Positions 9,456 to 19,774 of a stretch of 64,000 nt of DNA are shown piece by piece (the stretch's first letter is position 1; every line of letters starts with the position of its first letter). Source of the DNA: a bacterium (GTDB lineage Bacteria; Krumholzibacteriota; Krumholzibacteriia; LZORAL124-64-63). A model generated the notes under the pieces. The model saw nothing but the letters and a program-made list of their open reading frames with translations. It had not been told where the DNA came from and searched no databases. The stretch lies in the NCBI GenBank assembly GCA_016703265.1, contig JADJCK010000001.1, positions 788,586-852,585 on the forward strand. The letters run 5' to 3'. The translations under genes and the position numbers were made by a program.

Positions 9456-12400
9456 TGAGCGGCAGCGCACAGCTCGGCCTGGCGCTGGACGGCTGGCGCG
9501 CGCTTCCGGCTGACGAGGATGCCGCGACCCTGGCCCTGGCGCTGCTGGCGGCCGCGGAGTCGGCGCTGGAGTCGCCCGCAGCCGGGGAACCCGGACGCGC
9601 CGCCTGGGAGTCATGGCTCGGCGCCACGCGCCACCCGCGATTCCTGACGGCGCTGCCCGACGCCGACACCCGCACGCGCTGGGCCGAGACCGCATTCAGG
9701 GTTATCAGGGCGACCGGATTCTCGCTGGGCGACCTGCTGGCGCAGCGCGTGGCCGAGCACCCGGACCGGCTGCTGTTCCAGGAGACCTCCGAAGCGGGCG
9801 GCGGCGGCTGGACCTATGCCCAGGTGGCTCGTGAGGTGCGCGCCACGGCCGCCTGGCTGCTGTCCGCGGCGCCGGCGGCCGAACCTGATCCCGCCGCCGG
9901 ACCGGCGGTCCCGGGGCCGCGGGTGGCCCTGCTCTGCGCCAACGGCGTTGCGGCTGCCTGCTGCGACCTGGCCTGCCTGACACACGACATCTTCGTCACG
10001 CCGCTGAGCGTGCAGATGTCCACGGCCGAGATCGCCTGGGCGTTCGACCGGCTCGCTGTTTCCGTGGCGATCTGCGACCACCCCGACCGGCTTGAGACGC
10101 TGCTCGCGGTGCGGGCCCGCACACGCCGGCCGTTCCTGATCTGCACGTTGTCCGTGTCGATGGACGCGATGCCCCCGGACGTCGTCGACCTTGACGAGGA
10201 GCGCGCGCGCCTCGAGCCGCACCATGTCGAGCGCCTGGTCGCGGATCGCCCGCGACGGGCGCCGCGCGACGTGGCCACGGTAATGTTCACCTCGGGCAGC
10301 ACCGGCAACCCCAAGGGCGTGGCTTTCAGCCAGTACGCGCTGGTGACCAAGCGCTTTGCCCGCGCAGCGGCGCTGCCGCGCGTGGGCGACGGCGAAGTGC
10401 TCCTGTGCTACCTCCCCCTTTTCCATACCTTCGGTCGTTTCCTCGAGATGCTGGGCATGCTGTTCTGGGGCGGCACCTACGTGTTCGCCGGCAATCCATC
10501 GGCCGCCACGCTCCTGAACAGGATGCGCGAGGTGCGCCCGACCGGACTGATCAGCGTGCCCTTGCGCTGGGTCCAGATCAGGGATCGCGTGCGCGAACTG
10601 GCCGACGACCCGCAGGTCGAGGCGGCGCCGCCGGAACTCGTGCGCGAGGTGGTCGGTGACCGCCTGCGCTGGGGACTGTCGGCCGCGGGCTACCTGGAAC
10701 CGCAGGTGTTCCGCTTCTTCCAGCGCGCCGGCATCTCGCTGTGCAGCGGGTTCGGCATGACCGAGGGAACCGGCGGCCTGACGATGACGCCGCCCGACGA
10801 CTACGTGGAGAACTCGGTCGGCGTGCCGCTGCCGGGAGTACGAACCCGCTTCGGCGAGCAGGACGAACTGCAGATTGCCGGGCCGTACATCGCGCGCTAC
10901 CTGACCGAGGACGCCCCCGCCGGCTGCCTGCGCGTGGAAGAGCCGGAATCGGACGACTACTGGCTGGCGACCGGCGACCTGTTCCGCCACACGACGGGCG
11001 GCCACCTGGAGATCGTCGACCGCATCAAGGACATCTACAAGAACAACCGCGGCCAGACCATTGCACCGCGCGGCGTCGAGTCGCTCTTCGAAGCGGTGCC
11101 CGGTATCGCCCGCACGTTCCTCGTCGGCGACGGCCGTGCCTACAACACCCTGCTGATCGTGCCGGACGAGTCCGACGACGTGCTGCGGTCACTGGTGCAA
11201 CCGGAGGCGCGACGAGAGTACTTCGAGCGCATCGTGACGACCGCCAACAGCGGGCTGGCGCCGCCGGAGCGTGTAGTCGACTTCGCACTGCTTGACCGCG
11301 ACTTCACGCTCGAGAACGAGGAACTGACCCCGAAGGGTTCGCTGCGGCGGAAGGTGATCGAGCGGAACTTCAGCGCGGTCATCGCGGGGCTGTACCGCGT
11401 CAACGCGCGCACGCTGCAGGTCGGCGATTGTGCCGTGCGCCTGCCGCGCTGGTTCTTCCGCGACCTGGGCCTTCTCGACGACGCGATCCACGCCGAGGAG
11501 AATGCGCTGGTCAACCGGCACACCGGGCAGCGCCTCGCAGTGCGTCCCGCGCCGGAGGGCCGGGTGCGGATCGGCGACCTCGAGTATAGCCTGAGCGGCC
11601 GCGAGATCGACCTCGGCGTGCTGGTCAGCCAGCCGCTGCTGTGGGTCGCCAACGCGCAGCTCATCGAGTTCGGCCCCTGTCGCCCCAGCTTCGACCACGA
11701 CCTTGGCCCGTTCTCGGAGCACATCACGCTCCCGGCCGGCATCCGTCCGCCCTTCGGGCCGCTGTCGGATCCCGGGCGCGTCGACCCCCTGCTGCGCGAC
11801 CTGGACCGGCTGAGCCGCCAGGCGCTGTTCGGGGCGCGGCACGAGGCCCTCGCCGCGGTGGCGGAGCTGAACGGCGAACTGGGCCGGGTCGGGCAACGGC
11901 GCGGCATGGTCATCCGGCGCCGCCTCGAGGCGCTGGCGCGCCACCCGGACCACGGCGTGCGGTGCCGGGCCTACCAGGTCCTCGTGCTCGACCAGCCGGT
12001 GCCCGACTACCACACCTACCTGCCGGCGTTCATCGAGTCGGCGCGGCCGTTCCTCGACGACGAGAGCATCCGCGAGATCAGCCGCAAGGGAATCGAGCCG
12101 CGGCGGCTGCAGGCACTGCGGCAGCGCCTGTACGCCTACCGGACACAGCTCTCTTGGCCGGCGCCGGCACGCACGAGGCGCGTGTTCGAGGACCTGATGC
12201 GGTTGCTGGCCGATTTCGGGATCCATCATCCCGAATTCTACAGCCCCATCCGCGAGGAGCTCGTGACCTGGAGCCTGCACGACGCCGACCCGGCGCTGGC
12301 CGACGTGGCCAACCGCGAGTTCACCCGGCTGGCCGCGTGGTTCGACGAGCAGTTGCTGCTGGATTGCGATTCGCTCGACCCCGAAGCCTGGCGTGACCGG

Positions 12401-14089
12401 CTGGTCTTCCAGGAAGGCCTCAGCGTCGAGGAGACCGAGCGCCTGCGGCAGGTGCTGGTAGGCACGACGTTCCTGCGCCACTCGCTGAAGGTCGCCTTCG
12501 AGGGCGAGGACCTGCGTCTGGCCGACGTTCCGGCCGGCGGCATCTGGGTCTCGCGCATCACTTCGCGATTCCGCGATTCCCGCTATCGCGTCAGCATCAA
12601 CACGAGCCGGGGACGCCACTTCGACCTGCAGCTGATCATCCGCGACGATTTCGAGCAGACGGAGCAGCTGCAAACCGTGAAGTGGTACATCGCCCTGCGC
12701 GGCTACCCGTTCGCGCTCGCCATGCTGCCGACGCTCGGCTGTTGCCGCCCGGAACTGGGCGCGATCTCCATGGCCTACGTCAGCGACCTGACCGTCTGGG
12801 AGAAGATCCGCGAGTTCAGCAGCGTGCGCGGACCCGGCACCACGCCGCCTTCGCGCATGCGCTGGCACCAGCTGCTCGTGCGGGCGATGGCGGTGGTGGT
12901 CGGCGGCTGGCGCAACAGCGGGCGGCGCATCATCCCCGGGCTCGTTTCGCCCTACAATATCGTGGTGCCGGAGCCCGATTTCCGGCAGGGCGCGCTGCAG
13001 AACAGCCTGTCGGGATGGCGCCCGTACGAAGGGCCGCTCAGCCTGGTGCGACCGCTGTGGCGCAACATCTACCAGCACACGATCAGCCACTATCCGTGGA
13101 CGAGCGAGTACCTCGAACGCGAGTGGATCTTCGAGGCGTTCGTCGAGGCGCTCGGCATCGACGATGCGATGGCCTGGTTCGCCGAATTGCAGGGCGAGAT
13201 GACGGCGACCGACGCCGAGCAGCTGGGCCTGGGGTTCGGGACGGCGCTCGAGAGCTTCGTCGAGTCGTTGCGCGCGCACTACTACCAGCCGTTGGACCTG
13301 AAGGGCGCGATCAGCCGCTTCGCGGACTGGCAGGTGGTCAACCGGCAGGCGCCGGCAAGGGCCAGGCTCGAGATCGTCGAGGAGCTCTCGCGCCTCTACC
13401 GCGTGGACCGGCTGCCGGACCTGTCGCGATTCACGTTGTTCCGACACACGTACTTCGCCGAGGCCGAGGCGCGTACGCTGCAGGTGTTCGACCGGCTGCT
13501 CGAGCGGATGTTCCGGCAGCCGCAGCTGCGCGCCACGCAGATGGTCGAGCTGTCCGACCTGCAGGCGACCCTGGTCGACCCGGAAGACCTGGCCGCCTTC
13601 GGCCGCATGGCATTCCCCCACCGTCCGCGCACCGACGCGGTCGAGGTGCGTGCCGTCGGCCAGCCCGGCCAGGACCGCGTGATCGTGCGTTCGGCGATCC
13701 AGGACCGCTACGGGCGCGCCTACGTGGTCGGCGAGCCGTCCGGGCCGTCGGAGGTGGGGCAGCTTTACCGCCTGTTCCTCAGGGCCGGCTACCCCAAGAA
13801 CATCAGCAGCGCCGATCGCTACCTTGTCGTCGCCGACGAGACGGAGCAGATCGTCGGCGGCGCCGTGTACCGCGAATCGGACCCGCAATCGCTGTTCCTT
13901 GACGGCATCGTCGTCAGTGCAGCCCTTGCCGAGCGCGGCCTAGACGGCGCCATCCTGGCCGACCTGTGCACCCGCGTGAAGGCTCTGGGCTTCGGCACCA
14001 TCAAGACGCACTTCTTCCTGCGGACGTTCTTCGAGAAGCACGGATTCCGGCTGGATGAGCGCCGGGGCGGGCTGGTGCGGTTCCTCTAG
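9455..14089 (+). CDS. 1544-residue fusion: acyl-AMP ligase, uncharacterised central region, GNAT-like C-terminus
   Basis: Residues about 95-660 form an ANL-family adenylate-forming enzyme. They carry the phosphate loop TSGSTGNPKG at about 279-288, the A5 motif SGFGMTEG at about 431, the A7/A8 segment (YWLATGDLFRH...EIVDRIKDIYKNNRG) and a late lysine in ELTPKGSLRRKVIE. This layout fits long-chain acyl-CoA synthetase-like enzymes. Residues about 660-1440 match no family I know; they include helical stretches, a beta segment (YRVSINTSRGRHFDLQLIIR) and a loop PGLVSPYNIVVP faintly reminiscent of a kinase catalytic loop (speculative). The last 100 residues (YLVVADETEQIVGGAVYRE...LDGIVVS...GLDGAILADLCTRVKALGF...FFEKHGF) look like a GNAT acyltransferase. 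The frame is intact. It is coupled to the preceding regulator by TGATG and may work in controlled acyl transfer; that role is inference. Confidence 0.8.
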   Translation: MSGSAQLGLALDGWRALPADEDAATLALALLAAAESALESPAAGEPGRAAWESWLGATRHPRFLTALPDADTRTRWAETAFRVIRATGFSLGDLLAQRVAEHPDRLLFQETSEAGGGGWTYAQVAREVRATAAWLLSAAPAAEPDPAAGPAVPGPRVALLCANGVAAACCDLACLTHDIFVTPLSVQMSTAEIAWAFDRLAVSVAICDHPDRLETLLAVRARTRRPFLICTLSVSMDAMPPDVVDLDEERARLEPHHVERLVADRPRRAPRDVATVMFTSGSTGNPKGVAFSQYALVTKRFARAAALPRVGDGEVLLCYLPLFHTFGRFLEMLGMLFWGGTYVFAGNPSAATLLNRMREVRPTGLISVPLRWVQIRDRVRELADDPQVEAAPPELVREVVGDRLRWGLSAAGYLEPQVFRFFQRAGISLCSGFGMTEGTGGLTMTPPDDYVENSVGVPLPGVRTRFGEQDELQIAGPYIARYLTEDAPAGCLRVEEPESDDYWLATGDLFRHTTGGHLEIVDRIKDIYKNNRGQTIAPRGVESLFEAVPGIARTFLVGDGRAYNTLLIVPDESDDVLRSLVQPEARREYFERIVTTANSGLAPPERVVDFALLDRDFTLENEELTPKGSLRRKVIERNFSAVIAGLYRVNARTLQVGDCAVRLPRWFFRDLGLLDDAIHAEENALVNRHTGQRLAVRPAPEGRVRIGDLEYSLSGREIDLGVLVSQPLLWVANAQLIEFGPCRPSFDHDLGPFSEHITLPAGIRPPFGPLSDPGRVDPLLRDLDRLSRQALFGARHEALAAVAELNGELGRVGQRRGMVIRRRLEALARHPDHGVRCRAYQVLVLDQPVPDYHTYLPAFIESARPFLDDESIREISRKGIEPRRLQALRQRLYAYRTQLSWPAPARTRRVFEDLMRLLADFGIHHPEFYSPIREELVTWSLHDADPALADVANREFTRLAAWFDEQLLLDCDSLDPEAWRDRLVFQEGLSVEETERLRQVLVGTTFLRHSLKVAFEGEDLRLADVPAGGIWVSRITSRFRDSRYRVSINTSRGRHFDLQLIIRDDFEQTEQLQTVKWYIALRGYPFALAMLPTLGCCRPELGAISMAYVSDLTVWEKIREFSSVRGPGTTPPSRMRWHQLLVRAMAVVVGGWRNSGRRIIPGLVSPYNIVVPEPDFRQGALQNSLSGWRPYEGPLSLVRPLWRNIYQHTISHYPWTSEYLEREWIFEAFVEALGIDDAMAWFAELQGEMTATDAEQLGLGFGTALESFVESLRAHYYQPLDLKGAISRFADWQVVNRQAPARARLEIVEELSRLYRVDRLPDLSRFTLFRHTYFAEAEARTLQVFDRLLERMFRQPQLRATQMVELSDLQATLVDPEDLAAFGRMAFPHRPRTDAVEVRAVGQPGQDRVIVRSAIQDRYGRAYVVGEPSGPSEVGQLYRLFLRAGYPKNISSADRYLVVADETEQIVGGAVYRESDPQSLFLDGIVVSAALAERGLDGAILADLCTRVKALGFGTIKTHFFLRTFFEKHGFRLDERRGGLVRFL

Positions 14090-15132
14090 CTGGCGCGAGC
14101 GGGCGCCGGCGAGGCCTGCTCCTCGAGCAGGTGGCGCTGCCAGGCATCGGTGCCGCGCCAGCGGGCCAGCGGGCGCAGCGCCAGGAGGCCGGCGCGTCCG
14201 ACCGACTTCTCCAGCCAGCGCAGTTCGGCCAGCCGGGCCGCCAGTTCGGGATCGTGCGCCGGCTCGAAACCCTGCTCGCGCAGCAGCAGCGTGCCCTTGG
14301 CCCGCAGGCTCAGTTCGCACTGCAGGCGCAGCAGACACAGCATGTCCGCCACGGTGTCCGCGCGGAAGCCGTCACGCAGCGACTGCAGATAGAGGCCGAC
14401 CGGCGTGCCGGAAACCTGCCCGTCGCGGATGAGCGCGAGCAACTCGCTGTCGAGATCGAAGCCGCGCCCGAGCCAGCGCCGCAGGCGCCGCTCGCCGAAG
14501 CGCCAGGCGGCGGTCATCGCGACCGGCAGGATCGCCAGCGTCAGGGCCGTGGCAACGAGGGGCTGGACCATGAAGCGGTTGAACATCGCGTGGAGCAGCG
14601 CCGCGACAAGCAGTGCCCCCAGCCAGGGACGGCCCGAGCCGGCCCCGCGCCGTTCCCCGAAGGCCTGCACCATCAGCCCCAGCAGCGCCGTGACGCCGCC
14701 GTGCATGATCGCGGTGCCGAGGCCGCGCACGGCCCAGACCAGCAGTGGCGCGTCGGGCAGTTGACTCAGGTAGTACACGTTCTCGACGATCGCGAAACCG
14801 GCGCCGACGGCGAAGCCCAGGATCGCCGTGTCGACCAGGAAACCGGCGCGGCGCGTGGCGATGAGCCAGGCCACATAGGCGCCCTTGGCCGTCTCCTCGA
14901 CCAGCGGCGCCACCAGCACGGCGAAGCGCCAGGACGGCAGGTCGGTCAGGTCCAGGAGCCAGGTGTTCACGAAGTACGTGGCCAGTGCCGTGACGCCGCC
15001 TGCGGCCAGTGCGACGGCCACGCGGCGGCGGCGCACCAGGCGGAACGTGTCGAGCAGGACGAGTGTCGTCAGGAAGAGCAGGACGGGAAGGCAGGCGACA
15101 ACGGCGCGCGCGGCAATCGTCAGCGGCGGCAT
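14086..15132 (-). CDS. prsW: PrsW-family intramembrane glutamic protease
   Basis: This 348-residue membrane protein has about eight hydrophobic segments in the first 200 residues. The PrsW signature residues are present: paired glutamates 79-80 in APLVEETAKG, Glu117-Asn118 in AGFAIVENVYY and His144 in GTAIMHGG. The family cleaves membrane-bound substrates such as anti-sigma factors (B. subtilis RsiW). The cytoplasmic C-terminal 130 residues are an extra leucine/arginine-rich extension. It starts 21 bases after the STAS gene and is probably co-transcribed with it and the Rrf2 regulator. Its TAG stop lies in the same CTAG as the stop of the convergent 1544-residue gene, a 4-base tail-to-tail overlap. 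The target is unknown. Confidence 0.85.
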   Translation of the reverse strand: MPPLTIAARAVVACLPVLLFLTTLVLLDTFRLVRRRRVAVALAAGGVTALATYFVNTWLLDLTDLPSWRFAVLVAPLVEETAKGAYVAWLIATRRAGFLVDTAILGFAVGAGFAIVENVYYLSQLPDAPLLVWAVRGLGTAIMHGGVTALLGLMVQAFGERRGAGSGRPWLGALLVAALLHAMFNRFMVQPLVATALTLAILPVAMTAAWRFGERRLRRWLGRGFDLDSELLALIRDGQVSGTPVGLYLQSLRDGFRADTVADMLCLLRLQCELSLRAKGTLLLREQGFEPAHDPELAARLAELRWLEKSVGRAGLLALRPLARWRGTDAWQRHLLEEQASPAPARAS

Positions 15133-15153
15133 GCTGCACTCGAATCCAATGCC

Positions 15154-15438
15154 CTATTCGAATTCAAAGATGCCCTCGAAGCCGGCCAGCCCCAGCACTT
15201 CCCGCAGGTGCGGGCTGAGCCCGGCCAGCACCAGGCCACCGCCGCCGTCGCGCAACCGGCGCTGGACGGCCACCAGGATGCCCAGGCCCGCACTGGCGAT
15301 GTAGTCGAGCCGGGTGAAGTCCAGGCGGCAGCGCCCCTGGACGTCGGCGAGGAACTCGCGGGCCTGCGGCGCGCTGGCCGCGTCGAGACGCCCTTCAAGG
15401 CGCACCGAGCCGTTGTCGTGCCAGCCGATGGCGAACAT
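15154..15438 (-). CDS. STAS-domain anti-sigma-factor antagonist
   Basis: This 94-residue single STAS domain has the conserved phosphorylatable serine Ser49 in LDYIASAGLGILV, preceded by strand CRLDFTRL. Such small proteins bind and titrate an anti-sigma factor kinase (SpoIIAB/RsbW type) when unphosphorylated. No such kinase or sigma factor lies in the window. It begins nine bases after the Rrf2 gene, with a GGCGGGGGG ribosome site overlapping that spacer. The order Rrf2-STAS-PrsW places two potential sigma-factor release devices (partner switch and intramembrane proteolysis) in one transcript. Confidence 0.88.
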   Translation of the reverse strand: MFAIGWHDNGSVRLEGRLDAASAPQAREFLADVQGRCRLDFTRLDYIASAGLGILVAVQRRLRDGGGGLVLAGLSPHLREVLGLAGFEGIFEFE

Positions 15439-15447
15439 CCCCCCGCC

Positions 15448-15906
15448 TCACTCCCCGGTCAGCGGCCACAGTCGATTGAGGTCCTTCGTGGCCACGTCTT
15501 CCTTCTTCAGGAGATCGGCCACCGTCGTCTGGTTCAGGACTTCGGTCAGGCGGCCCTCGAGATGCTGCCACACCGGGCGCAGGCCGCAGTTGTTGTTGCG
15601 CGGGCAGTCGGGCGAGTCCGCGCTCTCGCCGCAGGGGAACCCGGCCACCGGGTCACCGCTGACCGAGTAGATGATCTGCGCGGCGGAGATGGACTCGGGC
15701 TTGCCGGCCAGCACGTAACCGCCGTAGCGGCCGCGCAGGGCGTCGACCACGCCGCCGCGTCGCAGCATGCCGAGCAGCTTGGCGACGGTGGGCTCCGGCA
15801 GGTTCTCGGCGTCGGCCAGGTCACCGAGCGTGACCTGCCCTCCCATATGCGCCATGCGCATGACCAGGCGGACGGCCTGCTCTTCGGCCCTCGTCACGCG
15901 GAACAT
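15448..15906 (-). CDS. Rrf2/IscR-family transcriptional regulator with three cysteines
   Basis: This 152-residue protein starts MFRVTRAEEQAVRLVMRMA. It has the Rrf2 winged helix (VTLGDLADAENLPEPTVAKLLGML), the wing GGVVDALRGRYGGYVLA and the dimerisation helix. Cys92, Cys101 and Cys107 (PC-x8-C-x5-C) lie where IscR, NsrR and RsrR bind an iron-sulfur cluster, so it is probably an Fe-S, redox or NO sensor. The first spacing is longer than the x5 of IscR. It heads the Rrf2-STAS-PrsW operon and a promoter lies about 65-95 bases upstream, so autoregulation is likely. Confidence 0.88.
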   Translation of the reverse strand: MFRVTRAEEQAVRLVMRMAHMGGQVTLGDLADAENLPEPTVAKLLGMLRRGGVVDALRGRYGGYVLAGKPESISAAQIIYSVSGDPVAGFPCGESADSPDCPRNNNCGLRPVWQHLEGRLTEVLNQTTVADLLKKEDVATKDLNRLWPLTGE

Positions 15907-15970
15907 CGCTGTCGCCCTCTCGCTGCCGGGTCCGGGGAACCGGGGACCAAAATGCCATTGTCTCAGTCAG

Positions 15971-15999
15971 ATTAAAACAGGAGGAGGGCCAATGCGCAA
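15971..15999 (-). promoter_or_regulatory. Candidate promoter of the Rrf2-STAS-PrsW operon
   Basis: On the minus strand TTGCGC and TTTAAT are separated by 17 bases; the -10 matches the consensus at five of six positions. The bases just after it (CTGACTGAGACAAT) are AT-richer than the surroundings and could be a site for the Rrf2 protein itself. The site lies between the operon and the upstream stop at 16015. Confidence 0.4.
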
Positions 16000-16014
16000 C
16001 CGGCGCCTGCCGGG

Positions 16015-16578
16015 TCAGTCGGTGGTGATGATCTCCTGGGCGAGGAACTCGTCGTACATTTCCGCCGCGCGGGAAACCAGGGCACGGTAGGCCTCGGCGC
16101 GCCCGAGCGCCTGCAGCCATGGACGGACCTCCTGGGGCAGGTAGCCTTCCCGCCGCGAAAGCCAGATCAGCCGGGCGGCCAGCACGCTGTCCGGGCGCGC
16201 CCGGGCCGCGAGGTCGGGCGCCAGTCCGAGTCGCCCCAGGAGCAGGGCCGTGGAATCCGGCCCCGCAGGCGCCGTGACCGTCGCCGCCGCCAGGCCCTCG
16301 GTACGCTCCTGCCACGCCAGTTGCCACCAGGGCGCCTCGGGCACCGATGAGGTGCGCGGCCTCTCCGGGCGGGTCGGCACCGGGGCATCGTCGGGTTCGC
16401 TCTCCCACGGCGGCGGCAGCACCGTCAGCCAGCCCGTCTCGGGGCTGCGCCGCTGGATCGGCGGCGGACCCTGGCCACGCCACAGCCACCGCTCGGTGGC
16501 CGACAACAGCAACGCCAGAAGCGCGCCGGCGACCAGCGCGGACAGGGGCCAACGGAAGCGATCACGGTCGGGGGACAT
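16015..16578 (-). CDS. Single-pass membrane protein of unknown function
   Basis: This 187-residue protein begins with MSPDRDRFRW, one transmembrane helix (about residues 11-28, LSALVAGALLALLLSATE) and a proline-rich linker (about 35-80). A helical C-terminal region follows (LAARLIWLSRREGYLPQEV...YRALVSRAAEMYDEFLAQEI). There are no cysteines and no recognisable catalytic motif. The topology suggests an anchored protein with its C-terminal helices outside the cytoplasm. It starts 53 bases after the hybrid kinase gene and ends 108 bases before the Rrf2 gene, so it may belong to the kinase transcript. I do not recognise the family. Confidence 0.6.
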   Translation of the reverse strand: MSPDRDRFRWPLSALVAGALLALLLSATERWLWRGQGPPPIQRRSPETGWLTVLPPPWESEPDDAPVPTRPERPRTSSVPEAPWWQLAWQERTEGLAAATVTAPAGPDSTALLLGRLGLAPDLAARARPDSVLAARLIWLSRREGYLPQEVRPWLQALGRAEAYRALVSRAAEMYDEFLAQEIITTD

Positions 16579-16631
16579 TCAGATGGATACGCCGGCGGGC
16601 CGACACGGTTCCCGGCAGCCGGGAAGCCCAA

Positions 16632-18404
<1,773 letters not shown>

Positions 18405-18540
18405 CCCGTCTCTCCTGGCCTGGAGGAACGCTGCGCGCGCGGCCGGATCCGGAGTGGACGACCGGGCGAAGCTGTCCCGGCCTAGGGATCGGCAGGATGA
18501 GGGCTGGCTTTACCGCCGAGGTGCAGCTTCGGCAACGGGT

Positions 18541-19566
18541 TCAGGCCGGTTCCGGGTCGGGCCGGTGCGGCGCGTCCAGGCGCAGGCAACCGTCACGCAC
18601 CGGCTCGTCCTGTCCCTCCAGCACCAGCGCCAGGTCGGCTCCGATCGAGACGACCCGGCCCCGCCGGGCGGGTGGCGGCAGGCACCCGGTGCCCTCGCCG
18701 GCCGCCAGGCGTTCCCGAATGCCGGCGTCCCAGACGGCCACCTCGCGGCCGAGGACCAGCGAGCGGGCCCGGTAGGCCTCGACCAGGGCTTCCGCACCGC
18801 GGTCGGCCACCTGCTCGAGGTGGTCGAGCAGGCGCTCCATCACGGCCGCGGCCGCCGGCCCCAGGGCCGGCGCCGGCCCGGACACCGCCAGGGCCGTCGC
18901 CGGCAGTGCGAACGGGTCGGGCGGCAGCACCGGCGCTGCCGCGAGGTTCAGGGCCAGACCGGCGAAGTACTCCGTGATGCGCGGACCGCGCGTGCGCAGG
19001 GCGGTGAGCACGCCACCCGCCTTGCCGTCGTCGATGACGATGTCGTTGACCCATTTCACGGCCAGGCCCCGCGAGGCCGCAGCGGCGTGCCCGAGCAGCC
19101 TCTCGACGGCCTCGCAGGCGGCGACCGCTGCCAGCATGGGCAGCGAGGGGCCGCACGTGGCCGCATCCAGGTCGCAGGGCACGGCCACGCTCAGGTGCAG
19201 GTTGCCGGGCACGGCGTGCCACCGGCGCCCGTGCTGGCCGCGCAGGGCGGCGCCACCGAGTGTCAGGCAGGCCACCGGGCCCGGAAGCCCGCAGCCGGTC
19301 GCCGTGACCTCGCGCAAGGCCTCGTACGGCGAGTTGCGCCCGGCCGCACTCACAAGCACCTCGTGCCAGCGCGCGTCCGTCCGATCGCACAGGGAACCCA
19401 GGTCGCCGGCATCACCGATCGGCACGCGCAAGCCGGGTACGCCCGTCGCGCACGCCGTCCACAGCTGCGCGGCAAACGTGCCCGGAGCCGGTGGCCGGCC
19501 GGCGAACGGACCGGCCTTGCACCGGCCACCGACAGCCAGCAGGGACGCGACGTCATCGACGATCAT
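18541..19566 (-). CDS. birA: Biotin--[acetyl-CoA-carboxylase] ligase family protein
   Basis: The start MIVDDVASLLAVGG at 19566 is supported by GGGAGG six bases upstream; an upstream in-frame ATG (19668) lacks one. The 341-residue protein has the BPL/LplA/LipB fold. The motif around GQHGRRW...GNLHLSVAV replaces the usual GRGRxGR-W loop. VKWVNDIVIDDGKAGGVL holds the catalytic lysine of the KWPND motif, and GLALNL corresponds to GIGINV. A C-terminal SH3-like domain (REVAVWD...GRVVSIGADLALVLEG) fits BirA. It would join biotin to the BCCP subunit of acetyl-CoA carboxylase. The N-terminal 100 residues are not a helix-turn-helix, so it is not expected to act as a repressor. The first ATP-loop is degenerate, which lowers certainty about substrate. 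Confidence 0.78.
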   Translation of the reverse strand: MIVDDVASLLAVGGRCKAGPFAGRPPAPGTFAAQLWTACATGVPGLRVPIGDAGDLGSLCDRTDARWHEVLVSAAGRNSPYEALREVTATGCGLPGPVACLTLGGAALRGQHGRRWHAVPGNLHLSVAVPCDLDAATCGPSLPMLAAVAACEAVERLLGHAAAASRGLAVKWVNDIVIDDGKAGGVLTALRTRGPRITEYFAGLALNLAAAPVLPPDPFALPATALAVSGPAPALGPAAAAVMERLLDHLEQVADRGAEALVEAYRARSLVLGREVAVWDAGIRERLAAGEGTGCLPPPARRGRVVSIGADLALVLEGQDEPVRDGCLRLDAPHRPDPEPA

Positions 19567-19626
19567 GGTCCTCCCGATCTCGCAGTACCCGCGACGGCAC
19601 CAGGTGGGCGCAGCCTGAAAACCGCT

Positions 19627-19655
19627 TTGCCGTAACCAGACCACTATGGTAGGGT
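19627..19655 (+). promoter_or_regulatory. Candidate promoter of the FadL-SGNH operon
   Basis: TTGCCG and TAGGGT are separated by 17 bases, about 120 bases upstream of the FadL-like start, in the divergent interval between birA and this gene. The -10 is a weak match (three of six). Confidence 0.3.
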
Positions 19656-19774
19656 CCGACGCAGTCACGTCAATACGGCCCGCGCGTCAATTCGGCCCCA
19701 TTTTCTCCGGAATTCGCTCCGGATTCGCGGGGCCCCTTCGGGTCGACCCCCCGTTCCCTGCACGAGGAGACGTC

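Noticed and set aside
16015..16578. Single-helix protein as an anti-sigma factor partner of the STAS and PrsW genes
   Set aside because: It is tempting by position, but it shows no zinc-binding anti-sigma motif and no ATPase domain, and it precedes the operon promoter rather than being inside it.
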